This document shows positions 8,124 through 15,783 of a stretch of 64,000 bases of DNA, piece by piece. How positions within the stretch are numbered: position 1 is the first letter of the stretch; each line of letters starts with the position of its first letter. The translations under genes were made by a program, and so were the position numbers. The notes beneath the pieces were generated by a model. That model saw only the letters and a list, made by a program, of their open reading frames with translations. It ran no database searches and was not told the origin of the DNA. The DNA is from CAWJJM01 sp963843275 (GTDB taxonomy: Bacteria > Acidobacteriota > Thermoanaerobaculia > Multivoradales > JBCCEF01): assembly GCA_963843275.1 (NCBI GenBank), contig CAWJJM010000012.1:930001-994000 (forward strand), read 5' to 3'.

Positions 8124-9221
8124 CTAGAGGCGAACCTCGCCGCCGGTGTCCGCGGCGGGCTCCGCCGGCAGCGCGACCGGTTCGTACTCGTCGAGCCCGG
8201 CGATGTCGACGGCGAGCGGCGCGTCGGCGTCGTCCGGGGGCACGAATACGGTCGAGAAACGCGCTCCCCACACCACCTCGTCGCCGCGGTACGAGGTGCG
8301 GCTGTGGACGGTCTGGTGGAAGGCCTCGTCGATGCCGGTCAAGAGCACCAGGAACTCGGCCTCGACGAAGCCGCTGCGGCACTCGTCGCGGGTGAAGTGG
8401 GCGAGCGGGCTGGCGGCGTCGATCGGATGGACGATGGTCCAGGTCAACGGGAAGAAGCTCACCTCGTGGCGCTCCAGCGGCAGGTCGTAGAAGCGGCGGG
8501 TGAGGCGCCCGTCGCCGGCGCGCTCGAAGCGGGAGAAGATCACCCGCGCCCGCAGGTCGATGATCTGGCCGCGGCGGCGGTTGGCGATACGGAACATGAA
8601 GGCCCGGCCGTCCCCGTAGGGGGCGATGAGCGCCTGCCGCGAGTAGGCGATGTCCGCCATCGGGCGCGAGAAGCGGGCGAAGACCAGGCCGGTCGCCAGG
8701 GCGACGCACAGCAGGCCGGCGATCGCCTCGAGCGTGACCAGCAGCTCGGCCGGTAGGCTCGCCGGCACCATGTCGCCGTAGCCGATGGTCGAGAAGGTGT
8801 GGACGCTGAAGAAGAACGCCGCCGCGAAGGGGCCGCCGGCGCGTTCCTCGAGCCCGTGGACGGCGCCGGGCCCGCAGGCCAGGTAGGCGAGCGCGAAGAG
8901 CGCGTTGACCACCAGGTAGAGGGCCGCCACCAGCGCGAGGAAGGCCGGCCAGGAGAGCGCCAGCAGCGTGTGGTAGAGCGACAGCGCGGCGCGCCAGCCG
9001 AGGCCGCGGCGCACCACGTTGAAGGTGCCGTCGCGGTTGAGCAGCCGCAGGCGGCTGCGCTCGGCGACCACCGTACCGAAGCCGAGGTCGCGCGGCTCGG
9101 TGCGGGCGCCGGCCGCGTCGCGGGCGAGGTCCTCCGTCCCGGGGCCGGGGACGGTCGGGCCGCCGCGCTCGCCGGCGCCGCCCTCCGGCGGCGTGCCGCG
9201 CTCGGGGGTGGAGGGGTGCAC
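8124..9221 (-). CDS. KirBac-type inward-rectifier potassium channel
   Basis: A 365-residue channel. A slide helix and first transmembrane segment (SLYHTLLALSWPAFLALVAAL) lead to a pore helix with selectivity filter TIGYGD (about residues 145-150) and a second transmembrane segment (LEAIAGLLCVALATGLVFARFS). The remainder is the cytoplasmic immunoglobulin-like Kir domain (FRIANRRRGQIIDLRARV, then FPLTWTIVHPID). This architecture is diagnostic for bacterial Kir homologues. The start is taken as GTG 9219-9221; the reading frame is open further upstream but becomes Arg/Pro-rich and unlike protein. The gene is divergent from the DNA ligase. Confidence 0.92.
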   Translation of the reverse strand: MHPSTPERGTPPEGGAGERGGPTVPGPGTEDLARDAAGARTEPRDLGFGTVVAERSRLRLLNRDGTFNVVRRGLGWRAALSLYHTLLALSWPAFLALVAALYLVVNALFALAYLACGPGAVHGLEERAGGPFAAAFFFSVHTFSTIGYGDMVPASLPAELLVTLEAIAGLLCVALATGLVFARFSRPMADIAYSRQALIAPYGDGRAFMFRIANRRRGQIIDLRARVIFSRFERAGDGRLTRRFYDLPLERHEVSFFPLTWTIVHPIDAASPLAHFTRDECRSGFVEAEFLVLLTGIDEAFHQTVHSRTSYRGDEVVWGARFSTVFVPPDDADAPLAVDIAGLDEYEPVALPAEPAADTGGEVRL

Positions 9222-9274
9222 GGCGAGGCAGCGTAGCACGCGGCGGAACGGCTTCTGCAGCGATCGCACAGGGC

Positions 9275-10327
9275 ATGGAGCTGCCGCTCGTCCCGCCTCT
9301 CGCGCCGATGGAGGCCGCCACCGCCGAGGAGCTCCCGGCGGGGGAGGGGTGGCTCTACGAGCCGAAGTGGGACGGCTTCCGCTGCCTGGCCTTCCGCGAC
9401 CGCGACGCGGTCGAGCTGTGGTCGAAGGCGGGCAAGCCGCTGGGGCGCTACTTCCCGGACGTGGTGGCGGCCCTGGGGCGGCTCGGCGCCCGGCGCTTCG
9501 TCCTCGACGGCGAGCTGGTGATCCAGGTCGACGGCGAGCTGTCGTTCGACCAGCTCCAGCTCCGCCTGCACCCGGCGGCGAGCCGGGTGGCGAAGCTGGC
9601 CGCCGAGCACCCGGCCGGCTTCGTGGTCTTCGACCTGCTGATGGACGAGCGCCGCCGCGTGCTCGTCGATCGCACGCTCGGGGAACGGCGTCCACGGTTG
9701 GAGCGGTTCGCGCAGCGCACGTTCGATCGCGTCGAGACGATCCGGCTCTCGCCCGCGACCGAAGACCGTTCCCGCGCTGCGGCGTGGTTGCGCTTGCCGA
9801 CCTCGTCGCTGGACGGGGTGATGGCCAAGCGCCTCGACGCGCCGTACCGCAGCGGCGGGCGCGACGCCATGGTCAAGGTCAAGCGGCTGCGCACCGCGGA
9901 CTGCGTCGTCGGCGGCTTCCGGTACCGCCGCTCCGGGCGCGAGGTGGGTTCGCTGCTGCTCGGCCTCTACGACGACGCCGGGCTCCTGCACCACGTCGGC
10001 TTCACCTCGTCGCTCGACCGCGAGGCGCGCCGCGAGCTCACCCCGCGGCTCGAACGGCTGCGCGACGGCGCTGGGGGGGAGAGGGGATTCTCGGGCGCCG
10101 CTCCCGGGGGTCCCTCGCGCTGGTCGTCCGAACGCGACACGGCCTGGGAGGCGCTGCCGCCGGAGCTCGTCGTCGAGGTGGTCTACGATCACTTCAGCGG
10201 CGGCCGCTTCCGCCACGGCACCCGCCTGCTGCGCTTCCGCCCCGACAAGCCGCCCGGCGACTGCACCTTCGAGCAGATCCCGCGCGGCGTGCGGCTGAGC
10301 GCGGCACTGGCGGGGACGGCGGTCTGA
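9275..10327 (+). CDS. ATP-dependent DNA ligase (LigC/LigD-ligase type)
   Basis: A 350-residue ligase with the nucleotidyltransferase motif I EPKWDGFR (adenylated Lys31), motif III FVLDGELVI, motif IV DGVMAKRLDAPY and motif V VKVKRLRTADCVVGG. An OB-fold ends in FRPDKPPGDCTFEQI. No polymerase or phosphoesterase domain is attached, and no Ku gene is adjacent, so it resembles stand-alone LigC/LigB ligases used in repair of nicks or gaps. It replaces phosphodiester bonds using ATP. The ATG at 9275 starts 54 bp from the divergent channel gene. Confidence 0.93.
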   Translation: MELPLVPPLAPMEAATAEELPAGEGWLYEPKWDGFRCLAFRDRDAVELWSKAGKPLGRYFPDVVAALGRLGARRFVLDGELVIQVDGELSFDQLQLRLHPAASRVAKLAAEHPAGFVVFDLLMDERRRVLVDRTLGERRPRLERFAQRTFDRVETIRLSPATEDRSRAAAWLRLPTSSLDGVMAKRLDAPYRSGGRDAMVKVKRLRTADCVVGGFRYRRSGREVGSLLLGLYDDAGLLHHVGFTSSLDREARRELTPRLERLRDGAGGERGFSGAAPGGPSRWSSERDTAWEALPPELVVEVVYDHFSGGRFRHGTRLLRFRPDKPPGDCTFEQIPRGVRLSAALAGTAV

Positions 10328-10351
10328 GACCGGAGTCGCGGCGACGGTGGG

Positions 10352-11194
10352 TCAGGCGCCGAGGAGCTCGGCGACCGCGGGCAGGGTTTCGCCGCAGCGG
10401 GCGGCGACCTTCAAGGTCGCCTCGGCGTCGGCCCGGGTGCGGCCGAGGTTGAGCAGCGCCAGCGGCAGGCCGCGCCGGGCCGCGGCGCGGGCGAAACGGT
10501 AGCCCGACCCCACCATCAGCGACGAGCCGACCACGAGCACGGCGTCGGCCTCGGCCAGTCGGGCGAGCGCCGCGGCGGTGCGCTGGCGCGGGATCGGCTC
10601 GCCGAAGAAGACGACGCCCGGCTTGAGGTCGCCACCGCAACGCGGACACACCGGCAGCCGGAAGGCGGCGACGGCCTCGGCGGTGACCACGGCGTCGCCG
10701 TCGGGGCGGAAGCGGGTGACCGACGGTCCGGGGCCCGGGTTGAGGCGCTCGAGCTCCTCCTGGAACCGGGACCGCGGGAAGCCGGTGCGGCAGCCCAGGC
10801 ACTCGACCCGGTCGAGGCGGCCGTGCAGGTCGATCACCCGCCGGCTGCCCGCCTTGCGGTGCAGGCCGTCGACGTTCTGGGTGACCAGGTGGTGGAGGTG
10901 CCCGGCCGCTTCGAGGCGGGCCAGAGCGAGGTGGGCACCGTTGGGGACCGCGCCGTCGATCCGGGCCCAGCCGCGACGGCTGCGCGCCCAGTAGCGCCGG
11001 CGCGCCGCGCGGTCGCCGGCGAAGTCGCGGTACGGCATGGGCGGGGAGTGCTTCCAGCCGCCCTCGGCGTCGCGGTAGTCGGGGATCCCCGACTCGGTCG
11101 AGCAGCCGGCGCCGGTGACCACCAGCAGGCGCCGGGCCGCGGCGACGAAGCCGGCGAGGCGCTCGGCGTCGGTGGGAGCGAGGGCGACGGTCAT
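10352..11194 (-). CDS. Sir2-family NAD-dependent protein deacylase
   Basis: A 280-residue sirtuin. The NAD-binding GAGCSTESGIPDYR (28-41), the TQNVDGLH catalytic motif (His112), and the zinc pairs Cys132/Cys135 and Cys183/Cys186 are all present. GVVFFGE and VGSSLMVGSG complete the Rossmann fold. It would remove acyl groups from lysines at the cost of NAD. It ends 25 bp from the convergent ligase, and lies 52 bp downstream of the hybD-like protease on the same strand, with which it may be co-transcribed. Confidence 0.95.
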   Translation of the reverse strand: MTVALAPTDAERLAGFVAAARRLLVVTGAGCSTESGIPDYRDAEGGWKHSPPMPYRDFAGDRAARRRYWARSRRGWARIDGAVPNGAHLALARLEAAGHLHHLVTQNVDGLHRKAGSRRVIDLHGRLDRVECLGCRTGFPRSRFQEELERLNPGPGPSVTRFRPDGDAVVTAEAVAAFRLPVCPRCGGDLKPGVVFFGEPIPRQRTAAALARLAEADAVLVVGSSLMVGSGYRFARAAARRGLPLALLNLGRTRADAEATLKVAARCGETLPAVAELLGA

Positions 11195-11246
11195 CCGACC
11201 CCGCCAACCGGGGTGGCGCGCCGCCGATTCCGCCGCCCGGGCCGCC

Positions 11247-11801
11247 TCAACCGCTGCCGCGCTCCCACCAGGGCGCGGCGGGCACGGCGTCGGGGCGGCG
11301 GGTGGCCACGAGGCCGAGGGCGGCGAGCTCGGCGACCACCGTCTCCGCCATCCGCGGCAGGGCGTCGCGCACCGGGGCGGACAGCCCGGTGCCCAGCTCC
11401 ACGCGCTCCGGCACCACCCCGACCAGCATCACGTCGGCCGGCGCCGCGCCGGCGAACTCCCCGGTCAGGAGCGCCTCGCGCAGCCCGGGCTGGTGCGGCG
11501 TCACCCGCGGCGACGGCGGCGCCTCGAGGATCTCGTCGCGGCGGTACACCCGCACCGTCCCGGGAGGCTCCTTGGCGGAGACCGTGTCGACTACGATCAG
11601 GGCGTCGAGCCCCAGCAGGTAGTGGTTGAGCTCCGGCCCCGGCGTGCCCGCGTCGAACAGCGTCACCCCCTCCGGCATCCGCCAGCCGGCCTCGAGGACC
11701 TGCACCACCCACGGCCCGGCCGCGTCGTCTCCCATCAGCACGCTGCCGATGCCGAGGACCGTGGCGCGGCGGGAGGTGGGGGAGGAGGAGGGAGGGGTCA
11801 C
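11247..11801 (-). CDS. hybD: Hydrogenase maturation protease (HybD/HyaD family)
   Basis: A 184-residue nickel-dependent endopeptidase. The family signature GIGSVLMGDDAAGPWVV (residues about 17-33) contains the first metal-binding acid. The DAGTPGPEL and VTPHQPGLREAL (His) blocks follow in the usual order. It cleaves the C-terminal extension from a nickel-loaded hydrogenase large subunit, here presumably HybC after its CLACAVH motif. In Hyb-type operons hybD directly follows hybC. Here it is on the same strand and in the expected order, but 5.1 kb away, with a foreign block between them. GTG 11799-11801 was chosen because the upstream frame is not protein-like. Confidence 0.85.
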   Translation of the reverse strand: MTPPSSSPTSRRATVLGIGSVLMGDDAAGPWVVQVLEAGWRMPEGVTLFDAGTPGPELNHYLLGLDALIVVDTVSAKEPPGTVRVYRRDEILEAPPSPRVTPHQPGLREALLTGEFAGAAPADVMLVGVVPERVELGTGLSAPVRDALPRMAETVVAELAALGLVATRRPDAVPAAPWWERGSG

Positions 11802-12446
11802 GGGGCGGGAGTCTACCCCGTGCAGGGGTCGAGTCCGCGCGCCGGACGGAGGGTGCCTCCTCCTGTCAACGAGCCTGTTCCGTGCGCCGTCGCCGCGGTG
11901 GCCGCGGAGTCCGGAATCCCGCGGACCTCCCGTAGCCGTCCCGTCAACCCGGAGCTCCGCCCACTCCTGTCGCACAGGCGCCCGGCAAGTGCGACAGGGT
12001 CGGGAACCGGCCCCCGTCACTGGCCCGGACGGATCTGGTGCCGAACCCGTCGCCCAGGATGCTTCTTGACGCGATCCGAAGGTCCCTACGCGACAACAGC
12101 AGCGCCGACCCGACTCCCCGTGCCGCGCGAAGTCTCCTCCTGGCGATGACTCGACCGGGTCGCCCCCGAGCTCGTGAGCCGGCTCGGGCCGATCCTCGAT
12201 GCCTGAAGAGGCGGTCCGCCCCGAGGGCGCCCTGGACGAGACCCCGACGGCCGGATAGCAGATTCGTTGACAGCCCAGCAGCGGCTCCCTACACTTCTCC
12301 CAAGTTTCAGAGACGTGGGAAGATGTCGCCGTCTGGCGCGCGGAGCGCGAAGGACGACTCGACGACAAGAAGCTGTCGCATTCGTCGCCAGGAGAGACTT
12401 CTCCTCCGAATATCAAAAAAGAGTTGGGCGACACTCGGTAGACTGT
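11802..12446. other. Long non-coding gap between hybD and the cassette array
   Basis: About 640 bp with no convincing gene. Frames open here are Arg/Pro/Ser-rich and resemble nothing. GC content drops from about 12250 onward, marking the edge of the acquired block. A GTTGGGC at 12423-12429 fits the integron core consensus GTTRRRY, but no paired RYYYAAC arm is recognisable. Confidence 0.5.
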
Positions 12447-13379
12447 GTGGTCACTGTGACACCTGAAGAAGCCTCAGAACTCCTCGGCATGCTTGAGGCG
12501 CTGTACCTGCTGCCGGAATCCGCGCCTGGTTTCGCGAGCGGTCGGCGGGCGCACCTGCGCTTCGCGGTCCCCAGCATGCGCGCCGGCTACTCCAAAGTGA
12601 ATCGCAAGGGTCCCGATCCCAAGGACTACGTCGAGTTCGCCTACAAGGACCTCGCCAGCAACTCCCCGGCGGCTCCCATCAATGCTGTCGCTCACGCGAA
12701 GCGCGCCATTCACCAAAGTATCGAGTCATTCTTGAGCGTCTACTGTCTGCGGAAGTGGGCATCACGCAAGCCCTTCCCCGTGGTACTTGAGCTTCTTTCC
12801 GCTCTTGGCGCCTTTCCGACGAGGCTGGTTAGATCCCTGAATCGGCGGCGCAACCTCATTGAGCACGAATACGAGCATCCTTCGCCAGACGAGGCTATCG
12901 AGCTTGTCGAAGTCGCCGAGCTCTTCGTTACGATCGCTTACCGCTACTTCCGCCAAGCTGTCATCGGTGCATACGTCGGCGAAGAACGTTCCAACACGTG
13001 CTTTGAGTGGCTCCTTCATCCACCTGGCCCATCCGTCCAGATCTTCGAGATTTCTTCTCCAAACGTCATTCCGACACCGAATGGCTCGGTCCACTACAAC
13101 ATCACCCACGACATGCCTCGGACTCTTCGCCAGACCATTTCGCTCACCGCAGAAGATCAAGACCTCTGGCTTCCTCTAATAGACCTCTTTGTCTACTGCA
13201 CACGGGCCGAACTGTTCCAACTCGGCTCCATCGGGGGCCCCGGAGTGATCGTGCCCAGTCGGGTTGCTTTCGAATGCACCGACAACCGAGATGAGCATGG
13301 TCGCCGGCAGTTCGTCATCCACCAGGTCACCGAAGCTCCTGAGTCGGTAGTCCTCGGAATCCCACCGCAGCAGCCGTGA
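12447..13379 (+). CDS. HEPN-like protein carried by integron cassette 1
   Basis: An approximately 310-residue protein of unknown function, in DNA of clearly lower GC than its flanks. A helical N-terminal part contains NAVAHAKRAIHQSIESFL and then RRRNLIEHEYEHP. The RNLIEH string fits the Rx4-6H motif of HEPN RNases and nucleotidyltransferase partners. A beta-rich C-terminal region of about 150 residues is unrecognised. The start is uncertain: the frame is open from 12267, but the first 60 residues look non-native, so GTG 12447 is used, with GTG 12456 and ATG 12489 as alternatives. The gene ends 6 bp before an attC site, as expected for a gene cassette. Confidence 0.6.
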   Translation: MVTVTPEEASELLGMLEALYLLPESAPGFASGRRAHLRFAVPSMRAGYSKVNRKGPDPKDYVEFAYKDLASNSPAAPINAVAHAKRAIHQSIESFLSVYCLRKWASRKPFPVVLELLSALGAFPTRLVRSLNRRRNLIEHEYEHPSPDEAIELVEVAELFVTIAYRYFRQAVIGAYVGEERSNTCFEWLLHPPGPSVQIFEISSPNVIPTPNGSVHYNITHDMPRTLRQTISLTAEDQDLWLPLIDLFVYCTRAELFQLGSIGGPGVIVPSRVAFECTDNRDEHGRRQFVIHQVTEAPESVVLGIPPQQP

Positions 13380-13385
13380 GGTGTG

Positions 13386-13515
13386 GCCCAACCCCTCGTT
13401 GCAGCGGACGCCACCCGGGTGCGCTCTCCAACTCCCTCGCGTCTGGCGTCGAACAACTGTGGCTCCGCTCAGCAGCCCGGCCGGGTGTCGCCCCTGAACT
13501 CATATTCCGTTAGGC
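13386..13515 (+). other. attC recombination site 1
   Basis: The left core GCCCAAC (13386-13392, RYYYAAC) and right core GTTAGGC (13509-13515, GTTRRRY) enclose inverted arms: a left arm with CGTTGCAGCGGACG and a right arm with CCCCTGAACTCATATTCC. The unpaired extra base in the CAGCGG(A)CG arm matches the extrahelical bases of folded attC. At 130 bp it is on the long side, with an imperfect central part. It follows the cassette 1 gene stop (13379) by 6 bp. Confidence 0.8.
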
Positions 13516-13546
13516 GACAAGGGCTCCACCTGCGGTAGAATGATGA

Positions 13547-13792
13547 ATGGGAGCGAAGAATATGAGCGGCCGCCAGACTAGCGCAGTTCAAACCAACCCC
13601 GAGATTCTCGGCGGAGCTCCTGTCTTTGCTGGTACTCGAGTTCCGTTTCGAGCGCTCATAGACTACCTTGAGGCTGGCGACAACCTGGAGCGGTTCCTTC
13701 AGGACTTTCCATCGGTCTCCCGTGAACAGGCGGTTGCCGCTCTCGAGGACGCCGCTGAGGCAATGGGGGCTGGTGCGAGTTCTTCTAGATGA
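13547..13792 (+). CDS. DUF433 antitoxin
   Basis: An 81-residue protein with the DUF433 core NPEILGGAPVFAGTRVPFRALIDYLEAG, then FLQDFPSVSREQAVAALEDA, a MerR-like winged-helix family that pairs with DUF5615 PIN-like toxins. ATG 13547 is the longest start; ATG 13562 is an alternative that keeps the whole domain. It overlaps the toxin start by 20 nt, the usual coupling of such modules. The pair fills one integron cassette between attC1 and attC2; toxin-antitoxin modules are frequent stabilising cassettes. Confidence 0.9.
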   Translation: MGAKNMSGRQTSAVQTNPEILGGAPVFAGTRVPFRALIDYLEAGDNLERFLQDFPSVSREQAVAALEDAAEAMGAGASSSR

Positions 13793-14096
13793 GTCACTGC
13801 CGAAGCGGCTCGCGGGTCTGATTGAAGGCCACGAAGTCGTTACTGTCCCGGCAGCCGGCTGGGCTGGTGTCAAGAACGGCGAGCTCCTGCGTTTGGCTCA
13901 AGAGCGCGGCTTCCACGCATTCGTCACGGGTGACCAAGGTATTCCCTACCAGCAGAACCTCGAGAAGAGCGGCATCGGCGTCGTCATCCTTACCGCCAGG
14001 TCCAATAGGTTCGAGGATCTCGAGCCGCTCGGTCCTCGCATCCTGGACGCCCTATTGGAGCTTCGGCCAGGCAGCGTAGTGCGGCTTGTCGCCTAA
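13773..14096 (+). CDS. DUF5615 PIN-like toxin
   Basis: A 107-residue PIN-like nuclease partner of the DUF433 antitoxin. It starts VRVLLDESLPKRLA (acidic pair Asp6/Glu7), followed by GHEVVTVPAAGWAGVKNGELL, and FHAFVTGDQGIPYQQNL carries the second conserved Asp. The family is predicted to act as an RNase toxin; activity is inferred. The start is GTG 13773-13775, inside the antitoxin gene. Its TAA stop (14094-14096) lies within the left core of attC2, a typical cassette arrangement. Confidence 0.88.
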   Translation: MRVLLDESLPKRLAGLIEGHEVVTVPAAGWAGVKNGELLRLAQERGFHAFVTGDQGIPYQQNLEKSGIGVVILTARSNRFEDLEPLGPRILDALLELRPGSVVRLVA

Positions 14097-14167
14097 CCCC
14101 TCGTTGCAGCGGACGCCGACCTGTGCTTCGCACAGGCCGTCGCCGCTGAACTCATAGTCCGTTAGAC
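14091..14167 (+). other. attC recombination site 2
   Basis: The left core GCCTAAC (14091-14097) and right core GTTAGAC (14161-14167) are separated by 63 bp. The left arm CCCTCGTTGCAGCGGACG pairs with the right arm CGCCGCTGAACTCATAG. The central loop carries CCTGTGCTTCGCACAGG, a perfect hairpin. This is the clearest of the sites and close to the standard attC form. The toxin stop codon sits in its left core. Confidence 0.92.
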
Positions 14168-14176
14168 GGCTGAACA

Positions 14177-14494
14177 ATGTCAGCGCTTGATCACAAGGCT
14201 TGGAAGAACGCAGCAATGGCGGATGTCCGAGCCGTTGAGGCGATCCTGCGCCGGTGGGACCCGATAAACGTGGATCCAGGCGTCGAGGCGCCGGCCGATG
14301 AGTAGGATAGCTACGCTCCGCACATCGTCTCAATGGTGAAGCCAGGTAGCGCTTTGAGCCAAGCGCATAGCTTGAAGCTCGCCGCAGAGATCATGGTCAC
14401 CTGCGGCCGTTTCACAAATCGCTGGAGCGGACGCGTGATAGATGAAGTGCCAAGTTCATACGCCGGCGTGCGCGCCGCTGAGCGCAACCGTTAG
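14177..14494 (+). pseudogene. Small DUF1871-like cassette ORF interrupted by an in-frame amber codon
   Basis: ATG 14177 opens a frame reading MSALDHKAWKNAAMADVRAV, then EAILRRWDPINVDPGVEAPADE, then TAG (14303-14305), then in the same frame DSYAPHIVSMVKPGSALSQ. Small proteins of this kind carry WDPIxV ... ADEYDSYAPxI, so the TAG stands where Tyr is expected (TAC/TAT to TAG). The frame then stays open through attC3 to TAG 14492-14494. It is either a nonsense pseudogene or the 42-residue product is all that is made. Family name assigned from memory of the motif, with moderate certainty. The gene starts 10 bp after attC2. Confidence 0.55.
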
Positions 14495-14496
14495 CC
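14409..14496 (+). other. Degenerate attC recombination site 3
   Basis: The left core GTTTCAC (14409-14415, one mismatch to RYYYAAC) and right core GTTAGCC (14490-14496, one mismatch to GTTRRRY) enclose a left arm with CGCTGGAGCGGACGCG and a right arm with CGCGCCGCTGAGCGCAACC, which pair as in sites 1 and 2. Both cores are imperfect, so recombination activity is doubtful. Confidence 0.55.
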
Positions 14497-14519
14497 TGCA
14501 CCGGAATGGAGAGAGCAAG

Positions 14520-15041
14520 ATGAACTGGGGAGCGGCTGGTGCGATCGGAGAGATCGTCGGCGCGTTGGCGGTGGTCATCTCGCTGGTCTATTTGGCGATC
14601 CAGGTGCGTCAGAACACCGCGGCGATCGCCACCCAGGCAGCACGCGACGCCCTCGCCGCCGTCCGCGAGTTCAACCAGCATCTGATGGTCAACCCGCCGA
14701 TGGCCCGGATCTGGCGCATCGGGCAGGAAGATCCCTCCACGCTGAGCGAAAGCGAGCTGGACCAGTTCGTCCATATCGTCTTCACCTTCCTCAAGACCGC
14801 GGAGGCAGTGCACGCCCAGTCGATCAAAGGCACCCTGGATGCCGAAACGTGGCGGGCCTGGGAACGCGCGTTCATGACCTGGGCCAAGAGCCCGGGCTTC
14901 GCCGCCTACTGGTCGGTCCGCAAGGGACTGTTCACTCCGGCCTTCCAGGCTCTCTGCGATTCCTGGCCGAAGAGCCCGGAAATGTCCACCGGGAAGGTCA
15001 TGGCCGAGATGTCCGGAGGGCGTGACGGCGGTGCAGGCTGA
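14520..15041 (+). CDS. Membrane-anchored hypothetical protein (possible cassette 4)
   Basis: A 173-residue protein with one N-terminal transmembrane helix (about residues 3-26: AAGAIGEIVGALAVVISLVYLAI), followed by QVRQNT and an alpha-helical soluble domain with conserved-looking ARIWRIG and FWRAWE-like aromatic motifs. The pattern matches a widespread uncharacterised family often seen in accessory DNA. ATG 14520 has GGAGAGAGCAAG just upstream. It begins 24 bp after attC3, so it may be another cassette. Past its stop a GGCTGAC and a TGCGCTTCGCGCA hairpin (15078-15090) look like half an attC without a right core. Confidence 0.75.
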   Translation: MNWGAAGAIGEIVGALAVVISLVYLAIQVRQNTAAIATQAARDALAAVREFNQHLMVNPPMARIWRIGQEDPSTLSESELDQFVHIVFTFLKTAEAVHAQSIKGTLDAETWRAWERAFMTWAKSPGFAAYWSVRKGLFTPAFQALCDSWPKSPEMSTGKVMAEMSGGRDGGAG

Positions 15042-15106
15042 CCAGCGCTTGCTGCTGACGCGGGTTGCCGTTGTGGGTGCGCTTCGCGCAGTGTACTTTT
15101 AGCACT

Positions 15107-15667
15107 ATGGGACTCTTGACCTTCAGCCTCAACCTCACCCTCGACGGTTGCGTCGATCACCGGGAGGGAATCGCCGACGACGAGACCCACGCTTTCTTCA
15201 CCCGCCTCATGGACGAGGGAGGGGCGATGCTGTGGGGCCGCGTCACCTACGAGATGATGGAGAGCTACTGGCCGGCGGTCGCTCGCGGCGACGAGGAGGC
15301 GCCGCCGGCGATGCGCGAGTGGGCGGTCAAGCTGGAGGCCAAGCCGAAGTACGTGGTGTCTTCGACGCGGACGGACTTCCCGTGGAGCAACAGCCACCAC
15401 CTCGCCGGCGACCTGCGCACCAGCGTGCGGAAGCTCAAGGACGCGACCCCTTCCGGCGTACTCCTCGGTAGCGGCAAGCTCGCGACCGAGCTGGACCGGC
15501 TGGATCTCATCGACGAGTACAGGTTCCTCGTCCACCCCAGGATCGCCGGTCACGGCCCGACCCTGTACGAGAGCGGGCTGCCCAGCACGCGACGGCTCGA
15601 GCTGGTCTCGGCGACGCCGCTCCGCAACGGCGCGGTCGCCACGCACTACCGGCGCGTGCGCGGCTGA
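15107..15667 (+). CDS. Dihydrofolate reductase family protein (RibD C-terminal-like)
   Basis: A 186-residue protein of the broad dihydrofolate reductase/RibD-C superfamily. Motifs include the N-terminal FSLNLTLDGCVD strand, MLWGRVTYEMMESYWP (the R/K-x-T-Y-E motif of the NADPH site), VLLGSGKLATELDRLDLIDEY and FLVHPRIAGHGPTL. Members are NADPH-dependent reductases of mostly unknown substrate and are not expected to replace folate DHFR. It is in the accessory block between hybC and hybD and has its own start 65 bp after the preceding gene. Confidence 0.88.
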   Translation: MGLLTFSLNLTLDGCVDHREGIADDETHAFFTRLMDEGGAMLWGRVTYEMMESYWPAVARGDEEAPPAMREWAVKLEAKPKYVVSSTRTDFPWSNSHHLAGDLRTSVRKLKDATPSGVLLGSGKLATELDRLDLIDEYRFLVHPRIAGHGPTLYESGLPSTRRLELVSATPLRNGAVATHYRRVRG

Positions 15668-15783
15668 CGACGGATTGCGGTGGACGGCCCGTCGCGCGGC
15701 CCGCCGTCGAACCCGAGCGCTGGGCGGCTTTCGCACATCAGCGAGGATTCCGAGAGAGGGACCGCCAGTCCTGGTGGAGGGAA

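Larger units (their letters stand above)
12447..14496 (+). mobile_element. Integron gene-cassette array lacking an integrase (CALIN-like)
   Basis: Three successive attC-type sites (13386-13515, 14091-14167, 14409-14496) each follow a plus-strand gene: HEPN-like protein, toxin-antitoxin pair, and a small interrupted ORF. Sites 1 and 2 share a 23-bp identical left arm and near-identical right arms, so they belong to one integron family. No intI gene is visible, matching clusters of attC lacking integrase. GC is lower than in flanking genes. The array lies inside the expected hybC-hybD interval. The true left edge is unclear, and the right edge may extend to a half-site near 15090. Confidence 0.75.

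Noticed and set aside
12423..12429. GTTGGGC as an attI or attC core
   Set aside because: It fits GTTRRRY, but no paired arm or RYYYAAC partner is seen; a 7-base match is expected by chance.
12038..12466. Plus-strand frame upstream of the cassette array as a small gene
   Set aside because: It is Arg/Pro/Ser-rich without recognisable motifs and overlaps the start of the HEPN-like gene in another frame.
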